The notes under the pieces are model-generated. The model saw nothing but the letters and a program-made list of their open reading frames with translations. It was not told the DNA's origin and did not search any database. A DNA stretch of 42,051 nucleotides from positions 1-42,051 of the forward strand of contig NZ_MAGP01000138.1 in assembly GCF_002926165.1 (NCBI RefSeq), read 5' to 3'. This DNA is from Micromonospora chalcea (GTDB taxonomy: Bacteria > Actinomycetota > Actinomycetes > Mycobacteriales > Micromonosporaceae). Below, one piece after another: positions 16,348 to 23,651 of the stretch. How positions within the stretch are numbered: position 1 is the stretch's first letter; every line of letters starts with the position of its first letter. The translations under genes were made by a program, and so were the position numbers.

Positions 16348-18557
16348 CGATCGTCCACCTGCGCCGCGCGCGGACCAGCCTGGTGCTCGACGCACGCGGC
16401 CCGGGACTGCCCCGGGTCGTGCACTGGGGCGCCGACCTCGGCCCGCTGCCCGACGAGGACCTGCCCGCGCTCGTCGACGCCACGGTTCCGCCGGTGGTGC
16501 CGAGCAGCTTCGACGCGCCCACTGTGCTGTCGCTGCTGCCCGAGGCGAGCGCCGGGTGGAGCGGGCGGGCCGGTCGCGCCGGTCACCGCGACGGCCGGGA
16601 CTGGTCCACCGCGTTCCGCCTCACCGGCCTCGACGTGCACGACGAGCCCGCAGCGCCGTCGCCCGACCTGTTAGGAGGGGCCCCTTTACATGCACCAGGC
16701 GTTAACAAGGGGCCCTTCCTTTCCTCCGGGCGGGTGGTGGTGCGGGCGGCGGACCCGGGCGCCGGGCTGAGCCTGACCGTCGAGATCACGTTGGACCCGG
16801 CGGGCGTGCTCACGCTGCGGCACCGGCTGCGCAACGACGGCGACGGCCGGTACGAGCTGCGGGAACTGACGCCCGTGCTGCCGGTGCCGGCGGTCGCCAC
16901 CGAACTGCTCGACCTGACCGGACGGTGGTGCCGGGAACGCGCGCCGCAGCGGCACCCGTGGCCGATGGGCGCGTGGGTGCGCGAGGGGCGGCACGGCCGC
17001 ACCGGCCACGACGCCACGCTGCTGCTGGTCGCGGGCACCGCCGGGTTCGGCTTCCGGCACGGCGAGGTGTGGGCGGTGCACACCGCGTGGAGCGGCGACC
17101 ACGTCACCGCCGCCGAGCGCCGCCCGACAGGTGAGTCCACGCTCGGCGGCGGTGAGCTGCTGGCGCCCGGCGAAGTGGTGCTCGGGCCGGGCGAGGAGTA
17201 CGCCACTCCCCTGCTCTACGCGGCCCACTCCACCGACGGGCTGGACGGGCTCAGCGAGGCGCTGCACACGCACCTGCGGGCCCGCCCGTCGCACCCGCGC
17301 ACACCGCGGCCGGTGACGCTGAACGTGTGGGAGGCGGTCTACTTCGACCACGACCTGGACCGGCTGCGGGCGCTCGCCGACGCGGCCGCCGAGGTCGGCG
17401 TGGAACGCTTCGTGCTCGACGACGGCTGGTTCCGGGGCCGGCGGCACGACCAGGCCGGGCTCGGTGACTGGTGGGTCGACGGCGAGGTCTGGCCGGACGG
17501 GTTGCAGCCGCTGATCGACCACGTACGCGGGCACGGCATGCAGTTCGGGCTCTGGGTGGAGCCGGAGATGGTCAACCCCGACTCCGACCTGTTCCGCGCC
17601 CACCCGGACTGGGTGCTCCAGGCGCCGGACCGACTGCCGCCACCGTGGCGGCATCAGCAGGTGCTCGACCTGGCCAACCCGGACGCGTACGCGTACCTGC
17701 TCGAACGGCTCGACGCGGTGCTGAGCGAGCACGACGGGATCGCGTACCTGAAGTGGGACCACAACCGCGACCTCACCGAGGCCGGGCACGCCGGACGGCC
17801 CGGCGTGCACGCGCAGACCCTCGAGGTCTACCGGCTGCTGGACGAGCTGCGCGCCCGGCACCCGGGCGTCGAGATCGAGAGCTGCTCGTCCGGCGGCGCC
17901 CGGGTCGACCTGGAGATCCTGCGCCGCACCGACCGGGTCTGGGCCAGTGACTGCAACGACGCGCTGGAACGGCTGTCCATCCAGCGCTGGACCGGCCTGC
18001 TGCTGCCGCCGGAACTGATCGGCACGCACATCGGGCCGCAGCGCTCGCACACCACGCACCGCGTGCACGACCTGGGTTTCCGGGCGGTCACCGCGCTGTT
18101 CGGCCACCACGGCATCGAGTGGGACATCACCGCGATCGACGCGACCGAGCGGGCCGAGCTCGCCGCCTGGGTGGCGCTGCACAAGCGGCTGCGCCCGCTG
18201 CTGCACGGCGGCCGGGTGGTCCGGGTCGACCACCCGGACCCGGCCGTGCAGGCCCACGGCGTGGTCGCCCACGACCGCGACCACGCGGTGTACGCGGTCA
18301 GCCGGGTCGCCACCTCGGCGGCGCAGGTGCCGGGCGTGGTGCGGCTGCCCGGGCTGGACCCGGCCCGGCGCTACCGGGTCCGTCCGCCCGCCGAGGCGCC
18401 GGAGCCGGCGATGCTGGAGCTGTCCCCGCCAGGCTGGCTGGCCTGGCCGGGCGACGGCATCACGGTGACCGGTTCGGTGCTGGGCACGGTCGGCGTTCAG
18501 CTCCCCGCCCTGCACCCCGAACAGGCCCTCCTCCTGGAGGTCACCGTCGTTGGCTGA
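16344..18557 (+). CDS. Alpha-galactosidase, GH36, with in-frame repeat insert
   Basis: 737-residue GH36 enzyme that removes alpha-linked galactose from oligosaccharides; cytoplasmic (no signal). ATG at 16344 overlaps the permease stop. The catalytic barrel has LNVWEAVYFDHD, FVLDDGWF, LWVEPEMVNPDSDLF, nucleophile Asp472 in LKWDHNRD, ESCSSGGARVD and acid/base Asp536 in WASDCNDA. The oddity is at codons 110-127 in the N-terminal beta domain. Here a palindromic A/T-richer segment (16671-16726) is read as LGGAPLHAPGVNKGPFLSS without breaking the frame. It adds two TTA Leu codons (16671 and 16686), which are rare in such genomes. The insert lies far from the catalytic residues, so activity may survive. 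Confidence 0.95.
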   Translation: MTIVHLRRARTSLVLDARGPGLPRVVHWGADLGPLPDEDLPALVDATVPPVVPSSFDAPTVLSLLPEASAGWSGRAGRAGHRDGRDWSTAFRLTGLDVHDEPAAPSPDLLGGAPLHAPGVNKGPFLSSGRVVVRAADPGAGLSLTVEITLDPAGVLTLRHRLRNDGDGRYELRELTPVLPVPAVATELLDLTGRWCRERAPQRHPWPMGAWVREGRHGRTGHDATLLLVAGTAGFGFRHGEVWAVHTAWSGDHVTAAERRPTGESTLGGGELLAPGEVVLGPGEEYATPLLYAAHSTDGLDGLSEALHTHLRARPSHPRTPRPVTLNVWEAVYFDHDLDRLRALADAAAEVGVERFVLDDGWFRGRRHDQAGLGDWWVDGEVWPDGLQPLIDHVRGHGMQFGLWVEPEMVNPDSDLFRAHPDWVLQAPDRLPPPWRHQQVLDLANPDAYAYLLERLDAVLSEHDGIAYLKWDHNRDLTEAGHAGRPGVHAQTLEVYRLLDELRARHPGVEIESCSSGGARVDLEILRRTDRVWASDCNDALERLSIQRWTGLLLPPELIGTHIGPQRSHTTHRVHDLGFRAVTALFGHHGIEWDITAIDATERAELAAWVALHKRLRPLLHGGRVVRVDHPDPAVQAHGVVAHDRDHAVYAVSRVATSAAQVPGVVRLPGLDPARRYRVRPPAEAPEPAMLELSPPGWLAWPGDGITVTGSVLGTVGVQLPALHPEQALLLEVTVVG
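16671..16726. repeat. Palindromic element inside the alpha-galactosidase ORF
   Basis: Two related dyads, AGGGGCCCCT (16676-16685) and AAGGGGCCCTT (16707-16717), flank a short spacer that ends in GTTAAC (16701-16706). Composition and TTA codons contrast with the surrounding gene. From memory, elements of this GGGGCCC/GTTAAC type are common between genes in Micromonospora; I cannot verify that here. Limits are approximate. Confidence 0.65.
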
Positions 18558-18624
18558 GAGACGCCGGCAGCGGTGACCGGCCCGTTCAAACGCGGGAGCC
18601 TAGGCGCCCGGGACGTTCGTGGGG

Positions 18625-19158
18625 TCACCGGCGCCGCCGCGGGACGCGGGTCGAGGTGGCCGCAACCCCACCGACCAATGGATGGGTCACGGCGGCCGGG
18701 CCGGACTCGCCAGTCGAGCGCCACAGTTCGTGGAGCGTGGGCCACCAGTCGGGGTGGCTCTCCACCACCTCGACCAGGACGGGGCTCTGCTCCAGCATGT
18801 GCGCGGGCCACCGGTGCCAGGAGTGGGCGAATCGGAAGTCGGGCAGCAGCCCGGCCACCTGCAGCTCGCACTCCAGCACGTCCGCGAGTAGCTCCGCGAG
18901 GGTGATCACAACGGACCGGTCGGTGTCAGTCGGCGCGGAGGGCTTCCGGTCGAAGAAGTATGCGCGAAGCGGCGGATTCTCCAACAGGCGGTCGTGCTAG
19001 GCGCGAGACAAATTGTTCACTTCCATCAACGCGGTGGCCGAGCCGATGCCGTTGTTGATGCGGCTCTGTTTCGCCACCTCCCGCGTCTGCACGGCGGAGA
19101 AGCACAACGACAGCGCGACCAGCATCAGACTGACGAAGCCCAGAATCGTTTCCCACAT
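18625..19158 (-). pseudogene. DUF6082-like membrane protein interrupted by an amber codon
   Basis: Reading from ATG 19158 gives a TM segment (about 4-24, TILGFVSLMLVALSLCFSAVQ), then TREVAKQSRINNGIGSATALMEVNNLSRA and a TAG at 18997-18999. The same frame continues without shift as HDRLLENPPLRAYFFDRKP, then AELLADVLECELQVAGLLP, then SPVLVEVVESHPDWWPTLHEL. Together this looks like one DUF6082-type protein: N-terminal anchor, then a helical domain with RAYF, AEL-AD and HPDWWP blocks. The whole is 177 codons plus stop, a normal size. A single change (for example Tyr TAC to TAG) would explain it. Alternatives are a sequencing error, or reinitiation at TTG 18984, which has no ribosome site. Function of the family is unknown. 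Confidence 0.65.
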
Positions 19159-19273
19159 GTCCCCCGCCCTTCAAGGAGTACGACTCCCCTCACGCTAAGC
19201 GGACAGCGCAACACCCTGAGTCACCAACTTCCGGCCGCGTTCCTCCCGACGGCAATCAGCGGTCCGGCCGTCC

Positions 19274-19840
19274 TCAGGCGGCGGCGCGACGGACGGCGTC
19301 CCGCAGGGCCAGGGCCACTGCGGCGAACAGAGCCGCGCCGCACCCCACACCGGAGATCAGGCCGACGGTGCCGGCGCCCGCGCCGAGCGCGTGGACGACG
19401 AACCCGGCCAGGCCGAGCGCGGCCATCACGGCGCCTAGCCAGCGGTAGAGCGGCATCCACCAGACGTGGGCGAGGCCGAAGAAGTGCACGCCGACGACCA
19501 CCGCGACCCAGGCGACGGCCACGGCGGGGCGGTCCAGCACGTTGTTGATCACGGACAGGCCACCGAGGAGCGCGACCGCCTCCAGCGCCACCACCAGCCA
19601 GTAGCGGCGGTCCATGAATCCGGCGGCCTCCCGCTGCGGGGCGGACGTCTCCCGACCGGCCACCCGGAACAGCGTGACCAGGAGCAGCACGGCCACCAGC
19701 AGGCCGGCGACGCGCAGCACCAGCGGCCAGGGCGCGTCCAGACCGCCGCTGTTGACCAGCACGAACACGGTGCCGAACGAGATGGCCACGAGCGAGCCGA
19801 TCACCAGCCCCGACGGTCGCCCCCTGGTCCCCGCGCTCAT
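19274..19840 (-). CDS. Polytopic membrane protein
   Basis: 188 residues from ATG 19840, with GGAGG 7 nt upstream; the longer opening to 20251 is antisense to the mannanase and rejected. About six hydrophobic segments are visible, for example LVIGSLVAISFGTVFVLVNSGG, LRVAGLLVAVLLLVTLFRVAG, WLVVALEAVALLGGLSVI, AVAWVAVVVGVHFFGLAHVWW and a C-terminal Gly/Ala-rich pair. Charged residues are few and confined to loops. No catalytic motif is evident and I do not recognise the family. It lies between the DUF6082-like gene and the mannanase, all on the same strand. Confidence 0.8.
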   Translation of the reverse strand: MSAGTRGRPSGLVIGSLVAISFGTVFVLVNSGGLDAPWPLVLRVAGLLVAVLLLVTLFRVAGRETSAPQREAAGFMDRRYWLVVALEAVALLGGLSVINNVLDRPAVAVAWVAVVVGVHFFGLAHVWWMPLYRWLGAVMAALGLAGFVVHALGAGAGTVGLISGVGCGAALFAAVALALRDAVRRAAA

Positions 19841-19986
19841 GACGTCGCCTCCATTGCCTCGCTCGCGCCTCGACCCGCGACCAAGGGCGTGGCGTCTGCA
19901 CCCGCGCCCGGACGCAGCACAAACCCCTTGATTACTAGGTCGCAGAGCGGTGGCCGGGCCCGCGCGGGACCCGGCCACCCGGTGAG

Positions 19987-21363
19987 TCAGCTCGCGGTGC
20001 AGGTCACCGCGGGGGTGGAATTCGTGCCCTGCCAGCTGCCGATGAAGCCGAACGTGGTGCTCGCGCCCGCGCCGAGGCGGCCGTTGTAGTCGACGTTGCG
20101 GGCGGTGTACGCCGACCCGCTGTTGCTGACGCTCGCGTTCCACGCCTGGGTGACGGACTGGCCGTTGGCGTACGTCCAGCGCACCGTCCAGCCGGTGATC
20201 GCGGCCGCTCCGGCGGTCACCTTGACCTCGCCCTGGAAGCCGCCCTGCCACGAGTTCGCGACGGTGTAGGTGGCGGTGCAGCCACCGGACGGCGGGGGCG
20301 TGGTGGGCGGCGGCGGGGTCGGCCTGGTCGTCGGGCTCACGGTGGGGCTGACCGTCGGGCTGGCGGTCGGGGTGGTGCTCGCGTACACCGACGCCTCACG
20401 GGAGGTGGCGGCGATGCCGTTGGCGCCGTTGAAGATGCGCTGCCCCCAGCTGGTGAGCTGGGCCGGGTTGAACGACGTGGTCATGTCCAGGTACTCCACG
20501 CCGCCGCCGTTGCCGCTCCACGACCAGCCGAGGTAGCCGATGCCGTTGGCCTGGGCGTACGCCATGATGGCGTCCTCGTCCGGGTTGCCGTCGGAGTGGT
20601 TGAACCCGAACTCGCCGACCACGATGGGCAGCCCGGCGGTACGGAAGCGGCCCAGGTAGTCGCTGATCTCGGCGGCGGTGTCGAACACGCCGTACATGTG
20701 GATGGAGAAGACGGTGTTGCGCTGCGGATCGGCGGCGAACACGGTGCCGGCGTTGTCGCGCATGGTGAACGACCAGTCCTGGCCCCAGTTCGGCGCGTCC
20801 ACCATGATCGTGTGGGTCAGGCCGGCGGCGCGCAGCCGCTTGATCGCGTTCGACGTGTCGGTGGTCCAGGCGCTGTAGCCCTGGTTGCCGAACGGCTCGT
20901 TGCCGATGTTGACGATGACGTACCTCTCCTGGCCCTTGAGCACGTCGGCGATGCTCAGCCAGTAGTCGGTGGCCTTGGCCAGCGTGGTGGCGGCGCCGTC
21001 CTCGCCGTACCCGGTGGTGTCGTGCACCTCCAGCACGCAGATCATCCGGTTGCCCTTGCACAGGGAGATCACGTTGGCCACGTCGGCGGCGCTGTTCTTC
21101 GTCCAGCGGTCGCCGCTGGACAGCACCACCCGGACGGTGTTCGCGCCGAGCGCCTTGATGTTGGCGAACGAGCTGGTCTGCTGCGGGTACCAGGTGTGCG
21201 CGTGGTTGACGCCACGCATGACGAACTCGACACCGTTGGCGTCGTAGAGACGCCCGTTGGAGACGGAGAAGCCGGTGGCCGCCTGGGCCGGCTGCCCGAG
21301 GGCGAAGACGGCGGCGAGGGCCGTCAGCAGGGCGGCGCCCGCGACGGAGAGCAGTTTCTTCAT
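19987..21363 (-). CDS. Secreted endo-beta-1,4-mannanase, GH5 with CBM2
   Basis: 458-residue secreted enzyme. The Sec signal MKKLLSVAGAALLTALAAVFALGQPAQA is followed by a GH5 domain (about 29-320). GVNHAHTW, VLEVHD, FSIHMYGVFD and GYLGWSWSGN closely resemble the GH5 subfamily 8 mannanases of Streptomyces. The acid/base is Glu156 in VNIGNEPFG and the nucleophile Glu251 in VVGEFGFNH. A Thr/Pro/Ser linker (about 329-359) with repeated SPTV units leads to a CBM2 cellulose-binding module (about 361-458; Cys362/Cys455, Trp372, Trp443). ATG 21363 has GAGGA 5 nt upstream. Twin AACCGGTT sites upstream suggest LacI-family control. Substrate is probably plant mannan or galactomannan; a cellulase role is less likely. 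Confidence 0.93.
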   Translation of the reverse strand: MKKLLSVAGAALLTALAAVFALGQPAQAATGFSVSNGRLYDANGVEFVMRGVNHAHTWYPQQTSSFANIKALGANTVRVVLSSGDRWTKNSAADVANVISLCKGNRMICVLEVHDTTGYGEDGAATTLAKATDYWLSIADVLKGQERYVIVNIGNEPFGNQGYSAWTTDTSNAIKRLRAAGLTHTIMVDAPNWGQDWSFTMRDNAGTVFAADPQRNTVFSIHMYGVFDTAAEISDYLGRFRTAGLPIVVGEFGFNHSDGNPDEDAIMAYAQANGIGYLGWSWSGNGGGVEYLDMTTSFNPAQLTSWGQRIFNGANGIAATSREASVYASTTPTASPTVSPTVSPTTRPTPPPPTTPPPSGGCTATYTVANSWQGGFQGEVKVTAGAAAITGWTVRWTYANGQSVTQAWNASVSNSGSAYTARNVDYNGRLGAGASTTFGFIGSWQGTNSTPAVTCTAS

Positions 21364-21505
21364 GGCTGTCCTCAGGGGAAGGATCCCCCGTGCCCGAGCG
21401 GGGGTGCGGTGACGGTGAGAGGGTGGTGGCGACTGAGCCCGGTAGCCGCCGCCCGGTTCCCGAACGGACGCAGGCATCAGCGTAGGACGATGGAAGGCGT
21501 GAGGC

Positions 21506-21574
21506 AACCGGTTAAGCAGGATCGGCCGGGAGGCGACACCGCTTGACGCACTGTATGAGCTGAACCGGTTAAGC
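21506..21574. promoter_or_regulatory. Two LacI-type operators upstream of mannanase
   Basis: AACCGGTTAAGC occurs identically at 21506-21517 and 21563-21574, 57 bp apart. Each is centred on the palindrome AACCGGTT, and a CG-centred dyad is the hallmark of LacI-family sites. They lie between the divergent mannanase (start 21363) and F420 enzyme (start 21657). The remainder of that 293-bp gap shows nothing else clear. Confidence 0.6.
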
Positions 21575-21656
21575 GACGAATGCGAAAGCGGACAGCAGGG
21601 TTGACCCGCGCCGGGCGGGGTATCCGGGGACGATCCGCCCGGGAAGGAGACGTGCC

Positions 21657-22619
21657 ATGGTCAACGTCGGTTACACCCTCATGTGCGAGCAGGCCGGCCC
21701 GAAGGAACTCATCGACCACGCCGTACGCGCCGAGGCCGCCGGCTTCGACCACCTGGTCATGTCCGACCACTACTACCCCTGGCTGGAGTCCCAGGGCCAC
21801 TCCCCGTACGCCTGGTCGGTGCTCGGCGCGGTCGCGCACGCCACCAGCCGGGCCGAGCTGATGTCGTTCGTGACCTGCCCGATCCGGCGGTACCACCCGG
21901 CCGTGGTGGCGCAGAAGGCCAGCACCATCGGGGTGCTCTCGGACGGCCGCTTCACGCTGGGCCTCGGCGCCGGGGAGAACCTCAACGAGCACGTGGTGGG
22001 CGGATGGCCGCACGTGCAGCAGCGGCACGAGATGTTCGAGGAGGCGTTGCAGATCATCCGGCCGCTGCTCAACGGCGAGACGCTGACGTTCTCCGGCAAC
22101 CACTTCGACGTGCCCGACGCGTACGTCTGGGACCGCCCGGACCGGCCGGTGCCGATGGCGGTGGCCGCGTCCGGGCGACAGTCGGCCACGCTCGCCGCCG
22201 AGTACGCCGACGCGATGATCGCCACCGACCCGCTGTCGCACCTGATCGACATGTACGAGGAGGCCGGTGGCGCGGGCCGCCCCCGCTACGGGCAGGTCGC
22301 CATCTGCTACGGCCCGGACGAGGACGAGTGCCGCAAGATCGTGCACGACCAGTTCCGCTGGTTCGGCCTGGGCTGGAAGGTCAACGCCGACCTGCCCGGC
22401 CCGGAGTCGTTCGAGGCGGCCACCCGGTTCGTCCGGGAGGAGGACGTGGCCGAGGGCATCTCCTGCGGCCCGGACACCGACCGGCACGTCGAGGCGTTCA
22501 AGAAGTTCGTCGAGGCGGGCTTCACCCACGTCGCGCTGGTCCAGGTGGGCGGCGACACCCAGCCGATGTTCCTCGACTGGGCCCAGGAGGAGCTGCTGCC
22601 CCGGCTGCGGGAGCTGTGA
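21657..22619 (+). CDS. F420-dependent LLM-class oxidoreductase
   Basis: 320-residue luciferase-like TIM-barrel flavin/F420 enzyme of the TIGR03557 type, related to F420-dependent glucose-6-phosphate dehydrogenase. The ATG at 21657 follows AAGGAGA by 6 nt. Family blocks are visible: VGYTLMCEQAGPKELIDHAVRAEAAGFDHLVMSDHYYPW at the N terminus, FVTCPIRRYHPAVVAQKASTI, FTLGLGAGENLNEHVVGG and MAVAASGRQSATLAAEYADAMI. The C-terminal part is GPDTDRHVEAFKKFVEAGFTHVALVQVG. The substrate cannot be inferred. It is followed after 19 bp by a 39-codon membrane-peptide gene, so the two are probably co-transcribed. Confidence 0.92.
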   Translation: MVNVGYTLMCEQAGPKELIDHAVRAEAAGFDHLVMSDHYYPWLESQGHSPYAWSVLGAVAHATSRAELMSFVTCPIRRYHPAVVAQKASTIGVLSDGRFTLGLGAGENLNEHVVGGWPHVQQRHEMFEEALQIIRPLLNGETLTFSGNHFDVPDAYVWDRPDRPVPMAVAASGRQSATLAAEYADAMIATDPLSHLIDMYEEAGGAGRPRYGQVAICYGPDEDECRKIVHDQFRWFGLGWKVNADLPGPESFEAATRFVREEDVAEGISCGPDTDRHVEAFKKFVEAGFTHVALVQVGGDTQPMFLDWAQEELLPRLREL

Positions 22620-22638
22620 CCGCTGAGGAGTTGACGCC

Positions 22639-22758
22639 ATGCGTATCGGGAACACCGAGATCCGGCCCGCCGGGGGCGGGCTCGGCTGCCTGCTGATGAT
22701 CCTCTTCTCGATCGTCGCCTCGGTGGTGCTCACCGTGCTGCTCAACCTGGTCCTGTAG
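22639..22758 (+). CDS. 39-residue single-pass membrane peptide
   Basis: ATG at 22639 with GAGGAG at 22625-22630 (8-nt spacing) opens a frame of 39 codons ending in TAG. The product begins MRIGNTEIRPAGGGLGCLL and is followed by a continuous hydrophobic helix (about 15-39) with no charged residue after position 9. A good ribosome site, codon-like composition and position 19 bp after the F420 enzyme support it as a real gene. Role unknown; such peptides often modulate a membrane partner. Confidence 0.7.
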   Translation: MRIGNTEIRPAGGGLGCLLMILFSIVASVVLTVLLNLVL

Positions 22759-22849
22759 AACCCGGCCCGGCGCGCTCGGCGGCGACACCAGAACGGGGTG
22801 GCTGCGCCGGTCGCACCACGTATGCCTTCGGTCTGGGCTGGCGCGTCGT

Positions 22850-23647
22850 TCAGCCGGCCGTGAGGTCCACCTCGGCCAGCACCGGATAGTGGTCCGACGC
22901 CGAGTCGGCGTCACCGTCGCGGACCACCCGCACCGCGCGTACCCGGTCGGCCAGCGCCGGGGTGGCGAGCAGATAGTCCAGCCGCATCCCGGCGAACTCG
23001 GCGCCGCCGTGCCGGGTCGGCACGGTCCGGCCGCCGGGCTCGTCGCCGCCGGAGCGCGGCCACAGGTCCACCAGCCCGGCGTCGAGCAGCCGGGCCACCG
23101 CGCGGGTGTCCACGGTACGGCCGTCGCGGCGCAGGTGCCGCCGCCGGTACGGAGTGGCCAGCCCGGCCAGCCGGGCGGTGTGGTCGACGGTGGGCTCCAG
23201 CGTGTTCAGGTCCCCGGCCAGCAGCGCCAGCTCTCCCCCGGTCCGCCGCAGCGCGGCGGCGAGCCAGTCCGCCTCCATCCGCCGCCGCCGACCCGAGTAG
23301 GGGTACAGGTGCGTGCTCAGCACGGTCAGCGGTCCCGCGCCGGTGGCGACCTGCACCCGGGCGGCGGCGTGGTGGAACGGGCGGCGGACCCGGCCGGCGC
23401 GCAGCACCAGCAGCGGCGGGCGGACCAGCACCGCCACCGGCTGGCCGAGACAGGACCGGGCCAGGTACGCCGCCATCCCGAGCCGGTCGGCCAGCCTGCC
23501 CAGCGTGGCGTCCATGCCGCGCAGCTCCTGCAACGCCAGCACGTCGGGGCGCTGCGCGGTGACGACCGAGACGATCCGGTCCCGGCGGTCGGCGCCGCCC
23601 GCGTCCCGCCCGCCGGTCCGGATGTTCCAGGTCATCACCCGCAGCAT
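22850..23647 (-). CDS. Endonuclease/exonuclease/phosphatase-family hydrolase
   Basis: 265-residue metal-dependent EEP-fold hydrolase. All active-site blocks are present: TWNIR (about 6-10), VLALQELRGMD with the metal-binding Glu, STHLYPYSG, the Asp-Asn pair in AGDLNTLEPT, MRLDYLLA, and the terminal SDHYPVLAEV with catalytic Asp-His. There is no signal peptide or membrane segment. EEP members cut nucleic acids or phospholipid and sugar phosphates, so the substrate is open. Its ATG lies 4 bp after the stop of the tandem PAP2 gene, implying co-transcription. A lipid or phosphoester substrate is a reasonable guess from that company. Confidence 0.88.
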   Translation of the reverse strand: MLRVMTWNIRTGGRDAGGADRRDRIVSVVTAQRPDVLALQELRGMDATLGRLADRLGMAAYLARSCLGQPVAVLVRPPLLVLRAGRVRRPFHHAAARVQVATGAGPLTVLSTHLYPYSGRRRRMEADWLAAALRRTGGELALLAGDLNTLEPTVDHTARLAGLATPYRRRHLRRDGRTVDTRAVARLLDAGLVDLWPRSGGDEPGGRTVPTRHGGAEFAGMRLDYLLATPALADRVRAVRVVRDGDADSASDHYPVLAEVDLTAG

Positions 23648-23651
23648 CGGC

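Noticed and set aside
16673..16692. AGGAGG plus ATG inside the alpha-galactosidase insert as an internal gene start
   Set aside because: The ATG is in a different frame, is spaced too far and opens no plausible protein.
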